The translations under genes were made by a program, and so were the position numbers. From Arthrobacter sp. MA-N2 (GTDB taxonomy: Bacteria > Actinomycetota > Actinomycetes > Actinomycetales > Micrococcaceae), in assembly GCF_000517125.1 (NCBI RefSeq), contig NZ_KI912155.1:3336034-3400033 (forward strand): a stretch of DNA of 64,000 nucleotides, read 5' to 3'. Below, piece after piece: positions 44,220 through 52,758 of the stretch; the stretch's first letter is position 1, and every line of letters begins with the position of its first letter. The notes beneath the pieces are model-generated. The model was not told the DNA's origin, did no database searches, and saw only the letters and a list, made by a program, of their open reading frames with translations.

Positions 44220-45008
44220 TTGACCCAAGAAACGCGTTCTAGTCCGACGCAACCAACGCCGCGGTACCTCGAGGGACTTAGCGATGGAGAGCTGCTGGAA
44301 GCCGTACGCGCAGGTTCCTCGGAAGAATACGGCATCCTCTTCGAGCGCTACCGGCGAACGGCCCTCAGGGTCGCCAGCCGCTATTCGTCAGACACACATT
44401 TAGCCGAAGACGCTGTCCATGAAGCCTTTGCCTCGATCCTGTCCGCCATTCGTTCAGGTTTTGGCCCCAGCCAAACCTTCGGCCCATACCTGTACTCCAG
44501 CGTGATCAATGCGATGCGTCGTCTCAACCTCAGAAAACTGCGGGAGAAACCGATGGATATAGAGACGCTCGAGGGCGCTCTTGGCAGAACCGATGAACGC
44601 TTCGCGGGAGTCACAACTGATGACCTTGTCCAGACAGTGTTGCGATCATTACCGCCCCGGTGGCAGGAAGTCCTCTGGTATCTCGAGGTCGAAGCTATGG
44701 CTCCCAGAGAAGTCGGACCAATCCTCGGTTTGACGCCGAATGCAACCGTCGCCCTCCATCGCAGAGCCAAAGTCGGACTGAGGCTACGATACCTCAGAGA
44801 GTTGCTCCCCGCGGCTGAAAATCCCGCCTGTCACAATACATCCAAGCTCATCCCCACCTATGCGCTGGGCACCCTCAAGGACAAGCAGATAGGGAAAATG
44901 AAAGAACATCTCAAGTCCTGCACCAACTGTGCAACGTCCCTGTCGGAAGTACTTGAAGCCGGCATCCAAAGGCGCTCACCAGTTGCTCCCGGATCCACGT
45001 CAGGCTAG
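44220..45008 (+). CDS. Sigma-70 family factor with C-terminal zinc finger (paralogue)
   Basis: The product is 262 aa from a TTG start that has AGGAGA seven bases upstream; the ATG 33 bases earlier lacks a proper ribosome site. It is clearly paralogous to the sigma fusion at 40.6 kb: shared LSDGELLEAVRAG, LAEDAVHEAFASILSAI, LPPRWQEVLWYLEVEAM and GLTPNATVALHRRAK. A zf-HC2-like motif (KLIPTYALGTLKDKQ, HLKSCTNC) follows at about residue 210-245. The transmembrane helix and extracellular domain are absent, so it should be soluble and self-inhibited. A small sorting-signal reading frame follows. Confidence 0.87.
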   Translation: MTQETRSSPTQPTPRYLEGLSDGELLEAVRAGSSEEYGILFERYRRTALRVASRYSSDTHLAEDAVHEAFASILSAIRSGFGPSQTFGPYLYSSVINAMRRLNLRKLREKPMDIETLEGALGRTDERFAGVTTDDLVQTVLRSLPPRWQEVLWYLEVEAMAPREVGPILGLTPNATVALHRRAKVGLRLRYLRELLPAAENPACHNTSKLIPTYALGTLKDKQIGKMKEHLKSCTNCATSLSEVLEAGIQRRSPVAPGSTSG

Positions 45009-45212
45009 CCCCGCGGCTGGAGACTGCGGCAGAATCGCGGGTACCGCCGCACCCCCGCCGGTACGCAGCCGGAGGGGCGGATCAAAAGAACCTCCCGGGA
45101 ACGCCGTCACATCCAAGACCCGCCCGGCTATATAACCGGCGCCCCCAGGAAACTGACCAGACCGGGACAAAGCGGCCAGACGTCCGTGGGAGGACCACAA
45201 GGAGACGAATCA

Positions 45213-45447
45213 ATGTGTTCCATCACCGGTGAGTCCGCGCCAGCAGCCATGCAATTCGACAACAACGGCACGGTGGACGTGAATATCGCGCCGTCCGCCT
45301 CGACCCCCATGATTGAGCCGATAGTCGGGCTCGGTGCCGGGGTTCCCCGCTACCGGAGACCTCATCGCAGGCTGCGGGCTATTGGCAGCCTGCTTGCTGC
45401 TCGTGCGCACTAAATACATCCTCCGTCGCAACGGGCAACAAAGCTAA
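45213..45447 (+). pseudogene. Small surface protein with sorting signal, frameshifted
   Basis: An ATG with AGGAGA upstream starts MCSITGESAPAAMQFDNNG. At a CCCC run near 45350 the frame is broken. Removing one C yields VPATGDLIAGCGLLAACLLL, then VRTKYILRRNGQQS and a stop at 45445. That is a sortase-type signal: VPATG (LPxTG-like), a hydrophobic helix and a basic tail. The intact product would be about 78 aa. It may be a real mutation, a phase-variable run or a sequencing error. It follows the second sigma gene, mirroring the sigma/surface-protein pairing at 38-42 kb. Confidence 0.6.
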
Positions 45448-45663
45448 GAAACCCGAGCGAGGCCGGGTGCGGTTGTTTGGTGAAAGTGCAACAGCACGCG
45501 GCCTCGTCAGCGCTCACTCCACTCGTCCATCGAGCGGAGACGATCAGCAGGAAGCGGACATCGCGGGCCTCACCTCTTGAGGCGACCTCAACAGCACTTG
45601 TCGTGTCCTTATCCATCCTCGTCCCGACTCAACCGCCGGGCTGGTCCACGCCCGCTTGCTACC

Positions 45664-46216
45664 GACCCGTCCATACATCTCATACAACGCACCCACCTGA
45701 ACGCGCGCACGGGCGAGGGCGATGCCTTGAATTCCGCTTACTCTGCGTGAACGATTTCCTCCCGCCAGGCGCGGATCGTGACAAGGCGATTGTGTGCGTG
45801 GTCGACGCTGACGGTGAGATGGCCGCCAATGCCTTGGAGCAGGTTGCCGGACGTGACCTTTTCGAGGACCCGGCCGTAGGTGCATCCCAGATCATCGCCT
45901 GGATGAAGAACCGCAACCACCGTCGTTCGTTGCCCGAGCTCGGCAGGCTCGTCAACGCCGCCGCACGTTACCTGATCCGCATGCAGGACATGGAATTCCG
46001 AAGCGCGATTGCAGCGCAGTCACTATGCGAACGCATCAGGACAGTGGGCTTGGGAGGGAATGGCCAATTCACCCGCTGGCTGAATTAGACGCGATCAGCC
46101 CCGAGAATGGCAAACCGTGGAACGGTGCCCTGCTCGAGGACTACCAACTTGGTGTTCACGTGCTGCTTGCCGGCTATGAAAACAGACACGTCCATGACCC
46201 CCGCGTCGGTCAGTAA
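45664..46216 (+). pseudogene. Glycosyltransferase family 2 fragment, frameshifted
   Basis: The order of segments fits a processive GT2 enzyme: HLNARTGEGDALNSAY in one frame, then a shift near 45750 to AIVCVVDADGEMAANALEQV (the DxD metal site), VGASQIIAWMKNRNHRR and RMQDMEFRSAIAAQ. LGGNGQFTR follows before a second shift near 46075 to LDAISPENGKPWNGALLEDY and QLGVHVLLAGYENRHVHDP. The acceptor-binding ED (LLEDYQLG) is present, but the N-terminal, QxxRW and membrane regions are missing. It lies just upstream of the WecB-type gene, suggesting a former polysaccharide locus. Confidence 0.75.
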
Positions 46217-46425
46217 GCCCTCAGCAGTTTCAGCCGCTTCGCTACCCAAAGAACGAGCTGGTCCCAGGGCAACATCCAGTGTGTCCGCGTCTGCCGGAAC
46301 CAGGCAACTTCGGCCCGTCATTTTCCGGCCCCACGAGGCTACTTGCCCGTGAAACACCATTCGTACCGCGACACGGTTTCCCCAACGAGAGAACTGACGC
46401 TGTTGCACCACTCAAGGAGTAAGTA

Positions 46426-47649
46426 ATGATCGATTCCGACGTCGCCGTCGTGATGGGTACGCGACCCGAAATGATTAAGCTAGCGCACGTCGTCCGGCAT
46501 CTGGGCGAGCGTGCACGGCTGATCCACACCGGGCAGCACTTTGATGATGAGCTCTCCGGCCAAGTACAGAAACACTTGGGACTTCCGGGTCCGGACGTTG
46601 TGCTCAACGGAGTCGGCGGGCAGAACCGTGCCACTCAGATCTCCACCTGCATGACTGGGCTCGCAACAGAGTTCGAGCGAAGGCTACCTTCGGCCGTCAT
46701 TGTCCAAGGTGATACCAACACTGTCTCGGCTGCCGCCCAGGCCGCCAGCTACGCAGGAATCCCGGTCATCCATGTCGAAGCCGGGTTGCGGTCCTATGAC
46801 CGAGCGATGCCTGAAGAAATCAATCGGCTCGTGACCGGGACGCTGGCGGATGTCCACTGTGCCGCCACCCTGAACAACCGCAAGAACCTGTTCTTCGAAG
46901 GCGTCGACAGCAACCACATCACTGTAACCGGGAACACCATTGTCGAAGCCACGGAAGCATCCCTGGCCCTGGCGGACAGCTTCGCCAGTACTACCAGCAA
47001 AAGCAACCTTCCTTTGAGCTTCGGCCGGGATTATGTACTCGCCACGATCCACCGGCCGGAAAACACCGACACCCGGGACGCCCTTGAACGGATACTTTTG
47101 GGCCTTACCGAGATAGTCGTGCCAGTATTGTTCATCGCCCACCCGCGCACTCGCGCCGCAATGCGAAAGTTCGGCCTGGACCACTACGCGGAACGCCTGT
47201 CGGTTGTTGACTCCTTGCCACACCACGAATTCCTACGCCTCGCCCGCTCGGCAAGCTTGCTGGTTTCGGACTCAGGCGGCCTGCAGGAAGAATGCACGGT
47301 GCTCAAGAAGCCACTGCTTGTCATCAGGCGCAGCACCGAAAGACCCGAGTCCATCGAAGCCGGCTTCGCCCAGCTGATCACGCCCGGAGAAAGCATCAGC
47401 GACACCGCAAACCATTTACTCATCGGCAACCGTGAACAGGTATTGGCTTCCGTCCCCTCCCCCTACGGTGACGGCATGGCCAGCAACCGCATTGCAGCCA
47501 TCGCCCTCCGAGTTGCCGACGGCGCCGCCCCGAAAGAAGCAATTGCAGAAACCAATTCCCTCTATCCCCTCACGATTGCGTTCCGGTTTACATCTGGACC
47601 TGTCGAAACACGCCGGGCCGACCAACTTCCCAGCTGGGACTGGATGTAG
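46426..47649 (+). CDS. wecB: UDP-N-acetylglucosamine 2-epimerase (non-hydrolysing)
   Basis: The product is 407 aa with AAGGAG before the ATG. It starts VAVVMGTRPEMIKLAHVVRH and has TGQHFDDELSGQVQKHLGL, VQGDTNTVSAAAQAASYAGI, HVEAGLRSYDRAMPEEINR, and the C-terminal SDSGGLQEECTVLKKPLLVI. These are the hallmarks of the UDP-GlcNAc/UDP-ManNAc epimerase used in cell-envelope polysaccharides. The tail of about 30 residues is extended. Its upstream neighbour is a broken GT2, so the pathway it served may be incomplete. Confidence 0.94.
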   Translation: MIDSDVAVVMGTRPEMIKLAHVVRHLGERARLIHTGQHFDDELSGQVQKHLGLPGPDVVLNGVGGQNRATQISTCMTGLATEFERRLPSAVIVQGDTNTVSAAAQAASYAGIPVIHVEAGLRSYDRAMPEEINRLVTGTLADVHCAATLNNRKNLFFEGVDSNHITVTGNTIVEATEASLALADSFASTTSKSNLPLSFGRDYVLATIHRPENTDTRDALERILLGLTEIVVPVLFIAHPRTRAAMRKFGLDHYAERLSVVDSLPHHEFLRLARSASLLVSDSGGLQEECTVLKKPLLVIRRSTERPESIEAGFAQLITPGESISDTANHLLIGNREQVLASVPSPYGDGMASNRIAAIALRVADGAAPKEAIAETNSLYPLTIAFRFTSGPVETRRADQLPSWDWM

Positions 47650-47804
47650 TCCCCGCGTGGGCCCTGGGAACGAAGTAACGTGAGATAACTCGGTTCATCG
47701 ACACCGAACCTGTTCGCGGGTAGCCTAGGCCGTACTCGGCTCCGGCGGATTCCGGGTGGGGCTGCGTCGACGGGGTCGCAGCTGAATCAATTCTGGGGGA
47801 TTTG

Positions 47805-48320
47805 ATGACGATGCTGATCCAAGACGAGGCTGAACTGCACCTTCCTGCGAAGGTGAATCCTGATTCCGACGTGACCGGCGCAGAACGCGGCCCGGAACCG
47901 TCCTCTGCAAACCCGCCGAACGTCACGGTGGAGGACACTGGGGAAGGGATCGTCCTGATCACTTTGCGTCCGGGAGGACGGATCAGCGCTGAGGACGGGA
48001 CCTTGGTCCAAGAACGGTATCTGGCGTTGACGGGTGGCGCGGGCGCTGCAGTATTGCTACAAATCACGGGCGTCGAGCACGTCAGCCGCGAAGCGGTCCG
48101 CTACTTCAGCGAAGCAGTGACCATCACAGCCTTCGCGATCCTGGGCAGCACTCCCGTGGACCGTGTCATTGCGCACGGTCGGCGCGGGCTGCCCTTGCCG
48201 CCGTGCCCCAGCCGGTACTTCTCTGATAAACAAGACGCTCTCGCGTGGCTACACGCCCGGCGCCGAACGGCCGGGATGAGCTCCGCCGAGGCCGTATGGA
48301 GGATTTCCTCCGCGGACTGA
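47805..48320 (+). CDS. Hypothetical STAS-like protein (DUF7793 type)
   Basis: The product is 171 aa from the ATG at 47805 with GGGGGA upstream. After a disordered N-terminus of about 45 residues comes VTVEDTGEGIVLITLRPGGR, then TGVEHVSREAVRYFSEAVTI, and FAILGSTPVDRVIAHGRRGL with RYFSDKQDALAWL. This resembles the SpoIIAA/STAS-like domain common in Arthrobacter relatives. Its function is unknown. It is monocistronic. Confidence 0.7.
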   Translation: MTMLIQDEAELHLPAKVNPDSDVTGAERGPEPSSANPPNVTVEDTGEGIVLITLRPGGRISAEDGTLVQERYLALTGGAGAAVLLQITGVEHVSREAVRYFSEAVTITAFAILGSTPVDRVIAHGRRGLPLPPCPSRYFSDKQDALAWLHARRRTAGMSSAEAVWRISSAD

Positions 48321-48337
48321 CCCGGGCGTTGGCCTGT

Positions 48338-49003
48338 TTAGCTGGCTAGTGCAGCATCGAGCGGCACCTTGATCTCGTCATAGGTATAGGAATCCAGGCG
48401 CAGCATCTTGCCGTTGAGGATCAACGAAGGTGTACCGCGCAGTCCAAGTGCGACAGCATCGGAATAATCCCTGCTGATCCGTTCTTGAACTGCGGCCGAG
48501 GAATAAGCGGCCGCAAATTTCTCGGCATCCAGTCCCAACCGCTGCGCGTATTCAGTGAACACCGGTTGAGGATTCGCTGCTTTCGACCATTCCGCCTGTC
48601 CGCCAAGAACCAATCCCATCATTTCCGAGAGCTTGCCCTGGGATGCCGCGGCCTCCACGGCTTGTGCACCGGGCCCGGCGTTCTGGTGCATCGGCAGCGG
48701 GAGGTTCCGAACCACCACATTGATGCGGCCCGCGTAGTCTTTCGCTACCTGGCGAATCAAAGGATCAATCTCGGCGCAATAGGGGCACTGGAAATCCGTG
48801 AAGAGCACCAACGCGGCTTTCGCGTTGGTGCTCTTCAGAAGATGATGTGAATCCGCTCGAGCCAGGACGGCGCTTTCCTGAGAAGGGCGCGCGATGCTAG
48901 CTGATGAAGTCGGCACTGGCGACGGCGCAGAACAGCCAGTTAGTAGAACTCCCGCAAGAGCAGTGGCGGCCAAAGCTGGACGACGTGGGGATTTTCTACG
49001 CAT
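48338..49003 (-). CDS. DsbA-like thioredoxin-fold lipoprotein
   Basis: The product is 221 aa from the ATG at 49003, which has GGAAG at suitable spacing; an ATG at 49021 is alternative. The N-terminus is a lipoprotein signal (AATALAGVLLTGC, Cys at about residue 24). The thioredoxin active site is FTDFQCPYCAEID, and the cis-Pro loop is LGLRGTPSLILNG. It probably oxidises or isomerises disulfides at the outer face of the membrane. It is monocistronic and convergent with the STAS-like gene. Confidence 0.92.
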   Translation of the reverse strand: MRRKSPRRPALAATALAGVLLTGCSAPSPVPTSSASIARPSQESAVLARADSHHLLKSTNAKAALVLFTDFQCPYCAEIDPLIRQVAKDYAGRINVVVRNLPLPMHQNAGPGAQAVEAAASQGKLSEMMGLVLGGQAEWSKAANPQPVFTEYAQRLGLDAEKFAAAYSSAAVQERISRDYSDAVALGLRGTPSLILNGKMLRLDSYTYDEIKVPLDAALAS

Positions 49004-49236
49004 GGTGAGATTCTTCCACATAGTTCCTGCCCGCAGTCAGGCTTGAGGAATATGTGATGAAGGACACCGTCGCGGCCGACGTTCGCACCAGATCCAGGCC
49101 CCTCGATTGCTCAGATCCTCGCGGAATTTCAGGCGAAGGGTGCCAATTTCGCCTCGTCTTGGAGTAGCTTGATCTTAATGCGCCACCCGTCAACGAAGCC
49201 ACGGGACTGTCCTACCTCTCCGAGGATGCGTGAACT

Positions 49237-50748
49237 ATGAGCACTTCCCAGTTCCCGACAAAGACCGAAACCCAGTGGAAGCCAAACGATGCATGGTTGA
49301 TCGGCATCGTCCTGGCGGTCATCAACTTCTGGCTGTTCGCGCAGACCCTCCTCAACGTCATCCCGGGCATCCAAGGATCACTGGGGATCGAGCGAACCCT
49401 GGGAAACCTCGCGGTGTCGATCACCTCGCTGTTCTCAGGCATTTTCATTGTGGTTGCCGGCGGGCTGGCGGACCGGCTGGGGCGCGTCAGGATCATGAAC
49501 ATCGGCATCTACCTGAGCATCCTCGGGTCCCTGCTGATCGCCCTGACCCCCGAGAACGCCGGCGGTCTCACGGCGACAGCGCTGTTGGGCGGCCGAATCG
49601 TCCAAGGCCTCTCGGCAGCGTGCATCATGCCGTCCACTATGGCCCTGGTGAAGAACTACTATGAGGGAAAAGAACGCCAGCGAGCGCTGTCTTTCTGGTC
49701 GATCGGCTCATGGGGCGGCTCCGGCTTCTGCGCCCTCTTCGGTGGCTTGATGGCGACATCATTCCTGGGCTGGCGGTCCATCTTCTGGATCTCGATCGTC
49801 CTCTCGGTGATCGCATTGTTCCTGCTACGGGGCACCCCGGAATCCAAGTCGGCTGCGAAAGCCGGCGGATCATTCGACTGGGGCGGCATGGTGAGCCTCA
49901 TCATCGCGCTCGTGGCACTGAACGTGTATATCTCGCAGGGCCCTCGGATCGGCTGGCTGAGCTGGACCGGAATCGGACTCCTCGTCGTCGCGGTCGTGGC
50001 TGCACTGGTGTTCTTCGGAATCGAGACCAGCAGGAACAACCCGGTCCTGAACCTGAAGCTGTTCCGCAACCCGACGTTCGCCGGCGCGACCCTCTCGAAT
50101 TTCCTGCTCAATGGCGCGGCAGGGACACTGATCGTCGCCCTTGGCCTAGTCCAGGTCGCCGCAGGCTTGTCCTCGTTGCAGTCCGGCCTGCTGACCCTCG
50201 GCTACCTCGTGGCGATCCTGGCAACCATCCGCGTCGGGGAGAAACTGCTACAGCGCTTCGGGCCCAAGCGGCCCATGATCTGGGGCAGCGCGATCGCCGG
50301 CATCGGAATCCTGTTGACGTCAATGACCTTCACCCTCATCGGGCAATACATTGTGTTGGCCGTCATCGGTTTCACTTTGTTCGGCATCGGCCTCGGCTTT
50401 TACGCGACACCGTCCACGGATGCGGCCCTCTCGAACGTGCCCGACGACGAGGCCGGTGCCGCCGCCGGCATCTACAAGATGGCCTCCTCACTGGGCAACG
50501 CGATCGGCGTCGCCGCCTCCGCGGCCCTGTACGTGGCCGCCCAGGCCATGGACCCGGCCACCATCCGGTCCTGGGGACTGTTCATCGGAAACCAGGAAAA
50601 CGTTGGCCTTCGCTTCGGCGGGGCCATCGGGATCCTGTTCAACCTCCTCATGGTGGTGGTCGCCATCATCGCCATCATGATCACGGTGCCGAACGAGCGG
50701 CCAGCCAAACGGCCGGAGGTCCCTGCTACGCCATCGCTAGGAAGCTGA
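49237..50748 (+). CDS. MFS transporter (DHA2, 14-helix)
   Basis: The product is 503 aa. About 14 hydrophobic helices are visible, with the motif-A loop GGLADRLGRVRIMNIGIYLS and motif C-like GGRIVQGLSAACIMPSTMAL. The ATG follows weak GAGGATGCGTGA. DHA2 proteins are proton-driven drug exporters. It lies 145 bases upstream of the type III PKS operon in the same direction and could export its product, but no overlap ties them. Confidence 0.9.
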   Translation: MSTSQFPTKTETQWKPNDAWLIGIVLAVINFWLFAQTLLNVIPGIQGSLGIERTLGNLAVSITSLFSGIFIVVAGGLADRLGRVRIMNIGIYLSILGSLLIALTPENAGGLTATALLGGRIVQGLSAACIMPSTMALVKNYYEGKERQRALSFWSIGSWGGSGFCALFGGLMATSFLGWRSIFWISIVLSVIALFLLRGTPESKSAAKAGGSFDWGGMVSLIIALVALNVYISQGPRIGWLSWTGIGLLVVAVVAALVFFGIETSRNNPVLNLKLFRNPTFAGATLSNFLLNGAAGTLIVALGLVQVAAGLSSLQSGLLTLGYLVAILATIRVGEKLLQRFGPKRPMIWGSAIAGIGILLTSMTFTLIGQYIVLAVIGFTLFGIGLGFYATPSTDAALSNVPDDEAGAAAGIYKMASSLGNAIGVAASAALYVAAQAMDPATIRSWGLFIGNQENVGLRFGGAIGILFNLLMVVVAIIAIMITVPNERPAKRPEVPATPSLGS

Positions 50749-50893
50749 TTCCGAGCTGAGTTCCTCCCCGCTCGACCCACTCGACCCGCGGCTCAGCGAA
50801 ATTACACACCACGCGGCAACATCAAATGTTCAAAACGACCACAATTCCGCCCTTTGCCATTGTCAACGGCATATTCGTCGCCAACAATGAAGC

Positions 50894-52030
50894 ATGCCGG
50901 TCTACGTGAGGTCTCTGGAAACTGCCGTACCGCCCACAGTGCTCATACAGCCACAAGCACGTGACGTCTTTGCATCCCAACCTGGCTTGACGCGGCTCGG
51001 ATCCCGGCTTGTGAAGACCTGCTTCGATTCAGCCGCCATTGACACCCGATTCACCGCCGTCGCCGAACTGACCTTAGATAACCATTCCGAAAATCCGGCA
51101 TTCTTCGACCCCGTCTCGGGCCAGGTGCTGAGTCCAAGCACCAAGGTCCGCAACGAGATCTTTGCGGTCGAGGCCACCAAGCTGTTCATTGAGGCCGCCA
51201 AAGCCGCCGTGGGGAAATGTCCTGATATCGATTTACTCGACATAACTCACGTCATCACGGTGTCGTGTACCGGGTTCTTCAACCCCGGGCCCGATTACAA
51301 GGTGGTCCGTGCACTCGGGCTCAGCCCGGCGGTGCAACGCTATCACCTGGGTTTCATGGGGTGCTACGCCGCGTTCCCCGCTCTCCGCGCAGCCCGGCAA
51401 TTCTGTCAGGCTGACCCCTCAGCAGTCGTCCTCGTTATCTGCGTGGAGCTTTGCTCTCTCCACGTCCGGACCTCGAATGATCCGGACACCATCATGGGTT
51501 CGGCGATCTTTGCGGACGGCGCGGCGGCCGCCGTCGTGACTTGCCGTGAACCTGAAGGGCCGGACCCGGTGATCAGGCTGGATCATTTCGAGACAGTCCT
51601 GACACCCGTTGGCGAAGAAGCCATGGCCTGGAACATCGGTGACGAAGGTTTCGAAATGATTCTCGGAACATACGTGCCGCACATCATCGAGGAGCACATC
51701 ACCGGAGCGCTCGAACCCCTGCTTGCGCGGGATTCCTCCCTGGCCGGGCTCCCCTACCGGGACATTACCCATTGGGCCATCCACCCCGGCGGCCGCAGCA
51801 TCCTTGACAAGGTCGAATCGAAACTTGAACTCACCGAAGAGCAGCTCGTCCCCGCGCGCGAAGTCCTCCGCAACTACGGCAACATGAGCAGCGCCACCGT
51901 TCTCTTCGTCCTGAAACACATTCTGGGACAAACCCCGGCACAGCGTGAAGAACGCATCTGTTCCATGGCCTTCGGGCCCGGACTCACGGTTGAGACGGGA
52001 CTGTTCACTCGCGTTTCCCCTGGATTGTGA
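50894..52030 (+). CDS. Type III polyketide synthase
   Basis: The product is a 378-aa chalcone-synthase-like homodimeric enzyme. The catalytic triad is visible: Cys157 in GFMGCYAAFPALRAA, His in THWAIHPGGRSILDKVESKL and Asn in LRNYGNMSSATVLFVLKHIL. It condenses acyl-CoA starters with malonyl-CoA to give alkylresorcinols, alkylpyrones or related products. It overlaps the methyltransferase gene by ATGA, and the next gene overlaps that. The gene order PKS, methyltransferase, flavin hydroxylase parallels srsABC of Streptomyces griseus (phenolic lipids). The chain length cannot be read. Confidence 0.93.
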   Translation: MPVYVRSLETAVPPTVLIQPQARDVFASQPGLTRLGSRLVKTCFDSAAIDTRFTAVAELTLDNHSENPAFFDPVSGQVLSPSTKVRNEIFAVEATKLFIEAAKAAVGKCPDIDLLDITHVITVSCTGFFNPGPDYKVVRALGLSPAVQRYHLGFMGCYAAFPALRAARQFCQADPSAVVLVICVELCSLHVRTSNDPDTIMGSAIFADGAAAAVVTCREPEGPDPVIRLDHFETVLTPVGEEAMAWNIGDEGFEMILGTYVPHIIEEHITGALEPLLARDSSLAGLPYRDITHWAIHPGGRSILDKVESKLELTEEQLVPAREVLRNYGNMSSATVLFVLKHILGQTPAQREERICSMAFGPGLTVETGLFTRVSPGL

Positions 52031-52758
52031 TGTCCGCCTTCCCACGCCCCGGCGGCTTTCTCGGCGCGCGGGACCTGACGGCCGTTGAAGACATGGACCG
52101 CCTCGATTGTGAGATCGATCGCCTGAACAGGAGTTACGCGCGGTTTGCGCTGGTCAACGCTGTGGTGTCTGGTTGGCGGAATACGTACAGCTCCAGAATC
52201 AAGCCATTGCTCACGACGGCGGTGCCCACCACGGTCCTCGACATCGGCTGCGGCGGCGGTGACGTCGCCCGAAGCCTTGCGCGCCGGGCCGCGGCAGACG
52301 GTTATCGTCTGGACGTTACCGCAATCGATCCGGACGAGCGTGCCTTCCACTTCGCGAACTCCGCGGCGCCAGTCGAGGGCGTGCGCTACCGAAAAGCGTT
52401 CAGCTCGGAGCTCGTGGCGGAAGGGCTCAGCTACGACATCATCATCTCAAACCATATCCTGCACCACTTGACCCCTCCGGAATTCGCTTCCTTCCTTCGC
52501 GATTCCGAACACTTGTGCCGACGACTTGCCCTGCACAACGACCTGACGCGCAGCCCCCTCGCGTACGCCCTCTTCTGGGCCACCTTCTGGCCGCTCGGCC
52601 TTGGCTCCTACATTCACGGTGACGGCCTCACCTCTATCAGGCGGAGCTACACAGCAGCGGAACTCCGGGCTGCCACTCCCCCCGCCTGGATGGTCGAACC
52701 CAGCGGCATGTGGCATAACTTACTGATCTACCGGCCGGGCGAGGCTCCCGATGTTTGA
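52027..52758 (+). CDS. Class I SAM-dependent methyltransferase of the PKS operon
   Basis: The product is 243 aa. Motif I is VLDIGCGGGDVARSL (about residue 73), the acidic loop LDVTAIDPDERAF, and motif near HHLTPPEFASFLRDSEHL. An N-terminal helical segment (VEDMDRLDCEIDRLNRSYAR) precedes the fold. It probably O- or C-methylates the polyketide before hydroxylation. Both ends overlap neighbours, by 4 and 8 bases, so expression is coupled. Confidence 0.9.
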   Translation: MMSAFPRPGGFLGARDLTAVEDMDRLDCEIDRLNRSYARFALVNAVVSGWRNTYSSRIKPLLTTAVPTTVLDIGCGGGDVARSLARRAAADGYRLDVTAIDPDERAFHFANSAAPVEGVRYRKAFSSELVAEGLSYDIIISNHILHHLTPPEFASFLRDSEHLCRRLALHNDLTRSPLAYALFWATFWPLGLGSYIHGDGLTSIRRSYTAAELRAATPPAWMVEPSGMWHNLLIYRPGEAPDV

